Part shown: piece after piece, positions 26,032 through 33,325 of the stretch
Position numbering within the stretch: position 1 is the first letter of the stretch
How the letters are laid out: the number at the start of each line of letters is the position of its first letter
Assembly (NCBI GenBank): GCA_963849635.1
Contig: CAWKIA010000017.1
Coordinates: forward strand, 25,783 to 89,782
Origin: CAVRUD01 sp963849635
GTDB lineage: Bacteria; Chloroflexota; Chloroflexia; Thermomicrobiales; UBA6265
Length of the DNA: 64,000 nt
Reading direction: 5' to 3'
Position numbers and translations under genes: made by a program
The notes under the pieces: model-generated
Database searches by the model: none
What the model was told of the DNA's origin: nothing
The model's input: the letters and a program-made list of their open reading frames with translations, nothing else

Positions 26032-26097
26032 GCCTTCCACCGCGACGAAACTGGCCGGTCCGCGGGACGGTTGAGCGACGGGCGAACGCTCCGGTGC

Positions 26098-26156
26098 CGT
26101 CGGCACGCAAACAGGGCCGGCTCCCCATGGCCGAGGCGCCGTCTCGGTATACCTAG
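26098..26156 (+). pseudogene. C-terminal remnant of a STAND-LuxR regulator
   Basis: The last 19 codons before the stop at 26156 read SARKQGRLPMAEAPSRYT. This matches the tails of the two regulators (AREHGWLPIGDGQPFYT and AREGGLLPKSGEPPPYT). The conserved 50-bp element follows at the same distance as after the intact genes. The rest of the regulator has been lost, probably by a deletion joining the methyltransferase region to its tail. Confidence 0.6.
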
Positions 26157-26176
26157 CCGCGACCCATCTCCACAAA

Positions 26177-26229
26177 TACGCACCTCGTACCGATGCGTCG
26201 GCGGGGTGGGCGGTCCCATGCTCGGTCTC
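26177..26229 (+). promoter_or_regulatory. Conserved 50-bp element, copy 4
   Basis: TACGCACCTCGTACCGATGC, GTCGGCGGGGTGGGCGG and CATGCTCGGTCT. It lies 20 bp after the regulator remnant and 59 bp before ATG 26289. Confidence 0.6.
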
Positions 26230-26288
26230 ATCCAGTCGACTTGGCTGGGATCGAACAATCGGAACGCAACTCAACGAGGAGTAGTCCC

Positions 26289-26363
26289 ATGACAACGTCG
26301 AATCAGATCATGACGTACGCCATCCAACTCTCGATCGAACCAATGGAGGCGGGGCGCCAATGA
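26289..26363 (+). pseudogene. Truncated start of a family A exported protein
   Basis: MTTSNQIMTYAIQL then a stop at 26361-26363. The first codons (ATGACAACGTCG) and the ribosome-binding site repeat those of the family A gene at 27191. This looks like the original gene start behind the conserved element, now cut off from its body. Confidence 0.4.
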
Positions 26364-26479
26364 CCGGAAATTCCGACGTGGATGCCGGCGTCCCCCATGC
26401 CTGCCACCCCAATGTTGTAACGACCGACCCGCCCGCCGCGTCGCCGACGCGGCCGCACCCCAGCAAAGGAGTCATCGCG

Positions 26480-27041
26480 ATGCACCGCACACTCGTCCGA
26501 TCGCCGTTCGTCCTCGTCGCCGTCGTCGCCGTCGTCGCCCTCCTCGCGCTCGGCGCCGCGCCCGCCGCCGCGCGCACGACCACCTTCTCCGAGACCTTCG
26601 ACGTCACCTTCACCGCCGCCCCGTGCGGCTTCTCGGTGCAGATCCACGACGTCGGCACAGGACATGTTTCGCTTCCAGTCCGACCAGTTCGCCCTCAACC
26701 AAGCCGGCGTCCGCACCTACACCAACCTGGAGACCGGGCTGAGCGCGACCCAGGACTTCCAGACCCTGTTCAAGAACACCAACGTCGTCGACAACGGGGA
26801 CGGGACGCTGACGCTCGACCAAACCACGGTGGGGTCCGGGACGCTGCGCGGCCCGGACGGCGCGGTGCTGCTGCGGGGCCACGGCCCCGTCTCGGCCCAC
26901 CTCGTCATCAACCCCTCTGCGGAGTCCGAGGACGACTTCCTCATCTCCCAGGACATCTTCTTCTCGCACGGGTTCCATCCGAGCGAGGACGCCTTCTGCC
27001 AGGCGCTGACGGCGGCGATCGGCCCCGGCGCGACGGCCTGA
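26480..27041 (+). pseudogene. Secreted protein of unknown function, frameshifted
   Basis: ATG 26480 begins a Sec signal peptide (RSPFVLVAVVAVVALLALGA, cleavage near PAAAR) and a mature start TTTFSETFDVTFTAAPCGFS. Near 26655 the frame must change to reach FRFQSDQFALNQAGVRTYTN, NVVDNGDGTLTLDQTTVGSG and SEDDFLISQDIFFSHGFHPS, ending at 27041. The whole resembles exported beta-rich proteins of about 185 residues seen in Actinobacteria and Chloroflexota. No activity is known. One frameshift makes it either a recent pseudogene or a sequence error. Confidence 0.6.
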
Positions 27042-27190
27042 CCGTCGCCGGCGGGCATCCCCGATGTGATCTCCGCGCGATCGGGCCGGGGGGCGTGCCG
27101 TCCTGGGACGCCCCTCGAACCCGGGCGCCGAGCGACCGTCCGATTCCGTCCGATGCATGACCGTACCGATACAGAAAGAGGACCCACCCT

Positions 27191-27784
27191 ATGACAACGT
27201 CGACTACCACTCCGTCACTTTCCCGCCGCACCGCCCTTGCCGGTCTCGGCGCCGGCGGCCTCGCCGTCGCGCTGGGCGCGGGAAGCGCACGCGCCGACCA
27301 GGGGATGAGCACGGCCGACCACCCGCTCACGGGCATGTGGCTCGCTTTGGCGAACCCGGCCCGCGCCGAGGACCCCCAGGTGCCCGGGGCCGCGCTCTTC
27401 GCCGCCGATGGCTCGGTCGTTCTGAACTGGGTCCCGGCCGCCATCGGCCTGGATGGCAACCTCCAGTACCTGAGCACGTACATGGGGGTCTGGGAGCCGT
27501 ACGACGAGCGCACCGGCCACTTCACCGCCGTCCAGGTGATGGCCGACGCCACCGGCCATCTGACCGGCACGGTCACCGTCGACGGCCACCCGGAGGTGAG
27601 CGAGGACGGGACGACGCTGATCGACACCGGGGTGTTGGTCACGGTCACGATCCGGGACGCGGCCGGGAAGGTCGTCGCCGTGGTGCCGCCGGGTCAGCCG
27701 ACGCCGCGACCAGTCACCGCCGTCAAGATGCGCGTCGGCAACCCCGGCTTCCCCGGCGAGGAAAACGCCACGCCGGTACCGTAA
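27191..27784 (+). CDS. Tat-exported protein of unknown function (family A)
   Basis: 197 residues, paralog of 18766. Tat signal LSRRTALAGLGAGGLAVALG, cleavage near ARADQG. The mature region has DHPLTGMWLALANPA, AALFAADGSVVLNW, HFTAVQVMADATGHLTGTVT and a closing NPGFPGEENATPVP. The motif order is the same as in 18766. It ends 20 bp before a strong shared terminator and faces a DinB gene. AGAGGAC before the ATG is a weak ribosome-binding site. Function unknown. Confidence 0.78.
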   Translation: MTTSTTTPSLSRRTALAGLGAGGLAVALGAGSARADQGMSTADHPLTGMWLALANPARAEDPQVPGAALFAADGSVVLNWVPAAIGLDGNLQYLSTYMGVWEPYDERTGHFTAVQVMADATGHLTGTVTVDGHPEVSEDGTTLIDTGVLVTVTIRDAAGKVVAVVPPGQPTPRPVTAVKMRVGNPGFPGEENATPVP

Positions 27785-27804
27785 CGCACGTCACGATCGA
27801 TCGC

Positions 27805-27839
27805 GACGACGGGCCGGGAACCATCCCCGGCCCGTCGTC
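27805..27839. terminator. Bidirectional terminator stem-loop
   Basis: GACGACGGGCCGGG pairs with CCCGGCCCGTCGTC around a loop of about six bases. It lies between the convergent family A gene and the DinB gene. Confidence 0.7.
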
Positions 27840-27897
27840 ATGCGCTTCCCCACCGGCGGCCCAACAATGCCTCGCGCCGTCGTCCGCTTCCTCGCGA

Positions 27898-28389
27898 CTA
27901 CGCCGTGTGATTTGGTCCCCACCCGCGTTCGACCTGACGCAGGATGGCCAGTTCGCCGATGTGGTAGGCGTTGTGGTCCGCCAGGATCAGCGCCTCGCGC
28001 AGGATCGTGTGCTCCCCATGGCTCGGGACCCCGGCGAAGAGGTCGGTCGTCTCGTCGGCGATGATCGCGATGAACGCCTCCAGGTCCCGCCGGAACGCCG
28101 CGATGCTTGCCTCCCAGTCGGTCTTTGTCGCTTGCGCGTCCTGCGCGGGCCAGTACTCGGCCGGCCACGCCGGTTCGCGGTAGTCGGCGTTCGTGACGTA
28201 GTTGAGGAGGTCGAGTTGCGTCAGGCGCAGATGCTCGATCAGGTGCCAGAAGGTGTAGTCGACGTTAGGCGGCCGCCTATTGATCAGCGCCTCCGAAACG
28301 TCCGCGATCGCCTCGTCGAAACCCATGTGCGCGTTGCCGCCGCGCAGCAGATCGACAACGTGAACTCGTAGTTGTCGTTGGTTCTCCAT
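27898..28389 (-). CDS. DinB-family protein
   Basis: 163 residues from ATG 28389, with an AGGTGGG ribosome-binding site. It has the four-helix DinB layout and metal-binding His residues: TFWHLIEHLRLTQLDLLNY (first His pair) and ADHNAYHIGELAILRQVERG near the end. Related proteins are metal-dependent thiol transferases or have unknown roles; DinB itself is damage-induced in Bacillus. No signal peptide. The longer open frame upstream to 28785 is antisense and ignored. Confidence 0.85.
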   Translation of the reverse strand: MENQRQLRVHVVDLLRGGNAHMGFDEAIADVSEALINRRPPNVDYTFWHLIEHLRLTQLDLLNYVTNADYREPAWPAEYWPAQDAQATKTDWEASIAAFRRDLEAFIAIIADETTDLFAGVPSHGEHTILREALILADHNAYHIGELAILRQVERGWGPNHTA

Positions 28390-28531
28390 AGTCCCACCTG
28401 CTTTACGCTCATTCGTTCGTCGCGTCGATGCCGTGTAGATGCCGTCGTTAGGACGGCCACTGGCGCGGGATATCAGGTCGGGATCGACCGAGCTCAACCC
28501 GTGTGCCAGGGTAGCGGGATCGATGCTGACA

Positions 28532-29059
28532 TCAGGACGCCGGGGTTGCCTCCGGAGTGCCGTCCGGTTGTGGAAAGAACTCGGCGAACGACCCGACGGG
28601 TGTGCCCGGCGCCTCGGCGGCCAGACGGTTGCCTGCCAGGGTGCCAGGTCCGATTTCGCCACTGGTTCCCCCACCGGCAGGATCGAAGACGAACTCGTTC
28701 GTGAACGACCCCGCAAACGACTGCCCATCGGGTGCGACATCGATGAATGCACGGAAGACGATGTACGCGGGACCGTCGGTGACAAGGGTGATTGTCACGA
28801 CCGCGCTGGCGTCACCCGCGGGCTCCCATGCCCCGATCCCCGTGGTATTGCGGCCGGAAAGGAACAGCGCCGAGCCGTCCGCGGAGAGGAGCATCAGCCT
28901 GGGCGAATACTCGGCGTCTCCCGGATCGCTCTCGACGATCCAGGACCCCGTCGCTGGGTGATCGGCGTCGTCCGTATCCTGGGCGGCGGCAAAGCGGCCG
29001 CCCAGCGCGATCCCGAGTAGGGCAATGGTGGCGAGCATCACGACGCTGAGCCGGTGCAT
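28532..29059 (-). CDS. Secreted protein, distant relative of family A
   Basis: 175 residues. Sec signal peptide HRLSVVMLATIALLGIALGG with cleavage near FAAAQD. The mature part opens DHPATGSWIVESDPGDAEYS, has LMLLSADGSALFLS and FAGSFTNEFVFDPAG, and ends GTPEATPAS. The HP.TG.W...P pattern and the ADGS strand match the Tat-exported proteins at 18766 and 27191, but the signal here is Sec-type without twin Arg. Function unknown. Confidence 0.72.
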   Translation of the reverse strand: MHRLSVVMLATIALLGIALGGRFAAAQDTDDADHPATGSWIVESDPGDAEYSPRLMLLSADGSALFLSGRNTTGIGAWEPAGDASAVVTITLVTDGPAYIVFRAFIDVAPDGQSFAGSFTNEFVFDPAGGGTSGEIGPGTLAGNRLAAEAPGTPVGSFAEFFPQPDGTPEATPAS

Positions 29060-29494
29060 GAGGGTATCCCTTCTTTGGAACGTGCGGCGAACTCCGCCAG
29101 CGGAATATGCTGAGTGATAGCCACTCTAAACCCGTTCGCGGCAGCAGCCTAGCCCTATCAGGACGTTACCGGCGTAAAGACTCCTTCTCCATTCGATTGA
29201 TCCGTCCTGTCTGTCACATCGACGCGGCGCGGGAGTTCACCGACTGGTTCGATCCGGAGCGTATCGCCACGCCTTCACGCATGGTTTACATGTTGAAGCC
29301 GGATGTGCCCGATAGTAGGGCAGACCCCCGGCTCGGCTCCTGCATGCTCGGAACGATTCCGGCGCGGCGCGCTCTCAGGATGCTGCCCTGGAGACCGCGC
29401 TCCCCGCCCGGCGGCGTAGGAGGATGGCGTGGTGCACGCGGCAGGGACTCCAGGAGCATCAACGGTGACGAATGGCCATTCGGCGGAGGCGACC
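29060..29494. other. Divergent intergenic region
   Basis: It separates the minus-strand secreted protein from the plus-strand glycosyltransferase cluster, so it must hold promoters in both directions. No clear -35/-10 pair stands out. The local sequence is lower in GC around 29100-29320. No gene seen; the open frames here lack protein-like content. Confidence 0.4.
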
Positions 29495-31894
29495 ATGCGG
29501 ATCGATCTGCATCTGCACTCCGATGCCTCCGGCACGGCCACCAACTGGTGGGTCAAAGGGTTGGGATTGGGTGTGGCCACCCGCGAGTCCTACACGCCTC
29601 CGGCAGAGGCCTACCGCATGGCCAAGGCGGCCGGGATGGACTTCGTCACCCTCACCGACCACGAGACGGTCGATGGCGTCGTCACGATCGCCGATCGGCC
29701 GGATGTCCTCACCGGCGTCGAGGTCTGCGCGGTCTTCCCCGAAGGCGGTAGCACGGTCGACGTGTTGATCTACGGCCTGGACGTCGATGCCCACCCCGAG
29801 ATCCAGGCCCGCCGAGGTGATGTCTACGATCTGGTCGCCTACCTGCGCGAGGCGGGGCTGGTCCACGTGCTCGCCCACCCGATGTTCGAGGCGAACGGCC
29901 TGCTCGACCGGGCGGGCGTCGAGAAGCGGCTGGTGCTCTTCGGGCTGTGGGAGTTCATCAACGGCTCCCGGCCGGCCAACCAGAACCGCCTGGCCGAGCG
30001 GATCGCCGCCGAGATCGGCCCCGGGGAGCTGCGCCAGCTCGCCCGCCGTCACGGGCTGCCGGTGCCGCCCCACCGCCGGATCGCGGGCACAGGCGGGTCG
30101 GACGACCACGGCGGGGTCTACGTCGGCGCGACCTACACCCACGTGCCGGCCGTCACCGGCGTCTCCGATCTCCTGGCTGCCATGGCCGCCGGCGAGATCC
30201 GGCCCGGGGGCGAGGACGGATCGGTCGAGAAGATGGCCTACACCGGCTTCCGGATCGCCGGGCTGGCCTCGGCGGCGGCCGACGCCGGTGGGACAGCGGA
30301 CGGCCAACCCGCAACGGACGGATCGTCTACAGGAGGAGCCCGGGCTGGTCAAAGGGCCAAGCTGCGGGAGTACCTCCCCCTGCTCGCCAGCCTGGGGGGC
30401 GAGCAGGTTCGGGGGCTGCTCACCGGCCAGTATGAGCGCCGGATCGCGGACGCCCTTGGCGGCGCGGGCAGCGGCTTCCCCTCGCTGGGGATGCTCGGCT
30501 CGATTGGCAGCTTCGTCGATGGCCATCTCTTTGTCGCGCCGTACGTGGCGATGCACGGCTACTTTGGCCGGGAGCGCCAAAAGACCCGCGCCCTGCGCCG
30601 CCAGCTCTTCGCCGCGGGCGCGCGGACGGAGGCGGTCCGGGTGGGAGTCTTCGTCGATCAGATGGACGAGATCCACGGCGTCGCCACGATGTACCGCAAC
30701 CTGCAGCGGCTGGCCAGCCGCCCAGACCGGCCTCAATCGGACTCGCTCAAGGTCGTCTATTGCGGTCTGGGCGGGGATGAGCGGGACGCCAGTGGCAGCC
30801 CTGGGGCGGTCCGGTTGCGGGCGGTGACCAGCCTGCCGATGCCCCTCTACCCTGGACGAACGCTTGGGGTTCCGTCCCTCCTCGATGTCCTGGATCACGT
30901 CGACCACGAGGGCTACGACGTGATCCACGTGGCCACGCCGGGACCTCTAGGGATGGCGGCGCTGGTGGCGGGCATCACCCTGGGCCTGCCGATCGTGGGG
31001 GCATATCACACCGAGTTCGGTCAGTACGCGGAGGTGCTCTCCGGCGATGCCCTGGTGGCGGAACTGGTCGAGATGCTCGTCCGGGAGTTCTACCAGCGCT
31101 GTGCGGTGGTGGCGGTGCCGTCCGCCTCGACGGTGGCCTCGCTCCGGGCCCGGGGCTATACCATCTCCCGGTTCGAAGTCTTGAAGAACGGGGTCGATAC
31201 CGAGCTGTACCGGCCCGATCGGCGGGACGAGGCGCTGCACGCGGAACTGGGGCAGGGCCGCACCCTCCTGCTCTACGCGGGCCGGGTCAGCCGGGAGAAG
31301 GGCCTGGAGCGGCTGGCAGCCGGATACGCCGAGTTGCGGGCCAGCCGAGACGATGTCCACCTCGTGGTCGTGGGCGACGGGCCATACCGGGAGGAGATGG
31401 AGGCGGCGCTGGGTTCGACGGCGACGTTCACCGGGTTCCTCCGCGGCGAGGATCTGGCCCGCACGATCGCAAGCTGCGACGCGATGGTCTTCCCCAGCAC
31501 CACCGACACATTGGGCCGGGCGGTTGCCGAAGCCCAGGCCTCCGGCTTACCGGCCGTGGTCTTCGGAACGGGCGGCCCGCGGGAATGCCTCCTGCCGGAT
31601 ATCAGTGGCTTCGTGGTCGAAGCCGGTGACGAGGACGGGTTCTGGACACGGGCTGAGCAGCTGATCGACGACCCGGAGCGGCGGCGGCGGATGGGCCGGG
31701 CGGCCCGCGAGTTCTCCTCCACCCTCACCTGGGACAACGTGGTCGACGGCCTGATAGGCATCTACCGCGATGTATGCGGCTTGCCGCCCGCATCCGATGC
31801 CAACCCCTGGGCCGGCAGCGATGCGGACTCAGCCGACACCTCCCTGCGCGAGCCGGCCCTGGCCGGTTCCGGATCCTCCGCGCCACGCCGCTAG
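29495..31894 (+). CDS. PHP-domain / family 4 glycosyltransferase fusion protein
   Basis: About 799 residues from ATG 29495 (GGCGGAGGCG upstream); the frame is open from 29429. Residues 1-260 are a PHP phosphoesterase domain with metal-binding motifs RIDLHLHSDASG, TLTDHETVDG, VHVLAHPMF and GTGGSDDHGG. From about residue 380 a GT-B glycosyltransferase follows: VGVFVDQMDEIHGVATMYRN, then NGVDTELYRP, YAGRVSREKGLERLA, VVVGDGPYREEMEAALG and the EX7E-like AVAEAQASGLPAVVFGTGG. It likely transfers a sugar to a lipid or polysaccharide. The role of the PHP half is unknown; it might hydrolyse a phosphate released in the same pathway. Confidence 0.88.
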   Translation: MRIDLHLHSDASGTATNWWVKGLGLGVATRESYTPPAEAYRMAKAAGMDFVTLTDHETVDGVVTIADRPDVLTGVEVCAVFPEGGSTVDVLIYGLDVDAHPEIQARRGDVYDLVAYLREAGLVHVLAHPMFEANGLLDRAGVEKRLVLFGLWEFINGSRPANQNRLAERIAAEIGPGELRQLARRHGLPVPPHRRIAGTGGSDDHGGVYVGATYTHVPAVTGVSDLLAAMAAGEIRPGGEDGSVEKMAYTGFRIAGLASAAADAGGTADGQPATDGSSTGGARAGQRAKLREYLPLLASLGGEQVRGLLTGQYERRIADALGGAGSGFPSLGMLGSIGSFVDGHLFVAPYVAMHGYFGRERQKTRALRRQLFAAGARTEAVRVGVFVDQMDEIHGVATMYRNLQRLASRPDRPQSDSLKVVYCGLGGDERDASGSPGAVRLRAVTSLPMPLYPGRTLGVPSLLDVLDHVDHEGYDVIHVATPGPLGMAALVAGITLGLPIVGAYHTEFGQYAEVLSGDALVAELVEMLVREFYQRCAVVAVPSASTVASLRARGYTISRFEVLKNGVDTELYRPDRRDEALHAELGQGRTLLLYAGRVSREKGLERLAAGYAELRASRDDVHLVVVGDGPYREEMEAALGSTATFTGFLRGEDLARTIASCDAMVFPSTTDTLGRAVAEAQASGLPAVVFGTGGPRECLLPDISGFVVEAGDEDGFWTRAEQLIDDPERRRRMGRAAREFSSTLTWDNVVDGLIGIYRDVCGLPPASDANPWAGSDADSADTSLREPALAGSGSSAPRR

Positions 31895-31902
31895 GTCCCC
31901 GG

Positions 31903-33051
31903 ATGGAACGGAATCCGGCGGTGCATGGTCGGGACGGGGCGGCGCCCACCCCAACTATCCGGGTGATGGCGTTGCCGGCCTTCTTCAACCGGCGCCTGAA
32001 TCCCTACAACTTCCTGCTCTACTCGGCGATGCGGCGGCGGGGCGCCACGGTCGAGGAGGTCACCCCGACCAGGGTGGTGCGTGCCCGCCACGACGTGGTC
32101 CATCTCCACTGGCCGGAGTACTCCTTCACTGGGCGCTGGATCTTGGTGGCGGCGGCGAAAGCGGCCGTGCTGGTCCTGGCGCTGACGCGGCTGCGCCGGC
32201 GGCGGGTCCGGATCGTGTGGACGATCCACAACCTGAGCGGCCACGAAGCGCGTCACCGGCGCCTGGAAGCGAAGATGTGGAACTGGTTCGTGGCCCGCGT
32301 CGATGGCTACATCGCCCTCTCCGCGAGCGGCCGGGCGGCGGCGCTCGCCCGCTTCCCGGTGCTGGCCGACCGGCCGGGTTTCGTGATCCCGCATGGCCAC
32401 TACCGGGGCGAGTATCCGGACGAGCTTGACCGCGTGGGAGCCCGGGAGCGCCTCGGGATTCCCGCGGGGGCGCGGGTGGTGGCCTTCGTCGGCTCGATCC
32501 GGCCCTACAAGAACGTGCCGGCCTTGATCCGGGCGGTGCGGGCGATTCCAGGGCGGGAGTGGCGCTTACTTGTGGCGGGGGAGCCGGCAACATCTGCCAT
32601 CGCGGCGGAACTTACGGACGCTGCCGCCGGCGACGAGCGTATCCGCCTCGACCTCGCCTTCGTCCAGCGCCAGGATGTTCAGGTCTATCTGCGCGCTGCC
32701 GACCTCGTCGTCTTGCCCTATGCCGAGGTGCTCAACTCGGGCAGCGCCCTGCTGGCCCTCTCCTTCGAGCGGCCGGTGCTGGTGCCGGAGCGCGGCGCCC
32801 TGGCGGACCTGCAGGCTGCCGTCGGGGCGGAGTGGGTGCGGACCTACGCCGGCGATCTCCGGGCGCAAACGGTCATCGACGCGATGGCGTGGGCGGAGGA
32901 GACCCCGCGGGACGCCGCCCGCTTGCTCCACGACCTGGATTGGGACGACATCGCTCGGCAGACGCTGCTGGCCTACGACGCCGTGCGCGACCTCCTGGTG
33001 ACGGCACCCGCCCCATCACAGACAAGCGCGGGCGTGCCCGCTGGGCGGTAG
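31903..33051 (+). CDS. Glycosyltransferase (GT-B fold)
   Basis: 382 residues; ATG 31903 is 9 bp after the stop of the PHP-glycosyltransferase, so the two are cotranscribed. The N-terminal half has HDVVHLHWPEYSFTGRW and WTIHNLSGHEARHRRLE, typical of glycosyltransferases acting with GT4/GT1 partners. The C-terminal half has VAFVGSIRPYKNVPALIRAV, LRAADLVVLPYAEVLNSGSA and LLALSFERPVLVPERGALAD. Lys in RPYKN and the GSA loop probably bind the nucleotide sugar. Cytoplasmic or membrane-associated. Together with its neighbours it suggests a cell-surface glycan locus. Confidence 0.87.
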   Translation: MERNPAVHGRDGAAPTPTIRVMALPAFFNRRLNPYNFLLYSAMRRRGATVEEVTPTRVVRARHDVVHLHWPEYSFTGRWILVAAAKAAVLVLALTRLRRRRVRIVWTIHNLSGHEARHRRLEAKMWNWFVARVDGYIALSASGRAAALARFPVLADRPGFVIPHGHYRGEYPDELDRVGARERLGIPAGARVVAFVGSIRPYKNVPALIRAVRAIPGREWRLLVAGEPATSAIAAELTDAAAGDERIRLDLAFVQRQDVQVYLRAADLVVLPYAEVLNSGSALLALSFERPVLVPERGALADLQAAVGAEWVRTYAGDLRAQTVIDAMAWAEETPRDAARLLHDLDWDDIARQTLLAYDAVRDLLVTAPAPSQTSAGVPAGR

Positions 33052-33129
33052 CGGTCTCCGCCAGGCTTGCTGGTTCGCCGAACCGGCTATCTGGCAGGAG
33101 CGAACCACTTGAACGGCATTTCTGCGGAA

Positions 33130-33200
33130 GCACCTTAACACTGTTAATACAGCGGACCGTTCTGCCTGAGAATGTTAAGCCTGCGCTAAGATGATACGAT
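33130..33200 (+). promoter_or_regulatory. AT-richer control region with TTAACA palindromes
   Basis: CTTAACACTGTTAATA (33135-33150) is an inverted repeat TTAACA..TGTTAA, and AATGTTAAGC follows about 20 bases later, then GATGATACGATGCG as a possible -10. This is the lowest-GC patch of the glycan locus. It probably controls the GH67-like gene at 33326. Confidence 0.4.
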
Positions 33201-33325
33201 GCGTTCCTCACGCCTCGCGGCAGGGCTACGGCCTGGTTCGGCCACCGCGTTGCGCGGTGTGCTCGACCGACCTGTGTTCCATGAGTGCGACGGTCCCCGC
33301 TGGCCGCCGCTGAGGTCCTGTACGC

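Noticed and set aside
29107..29751. Open frame ahead of the PHP-glycosyltransferase
   Set aside because: Arg/Pro-rich and overlapping the true gene in another frame; no domain.
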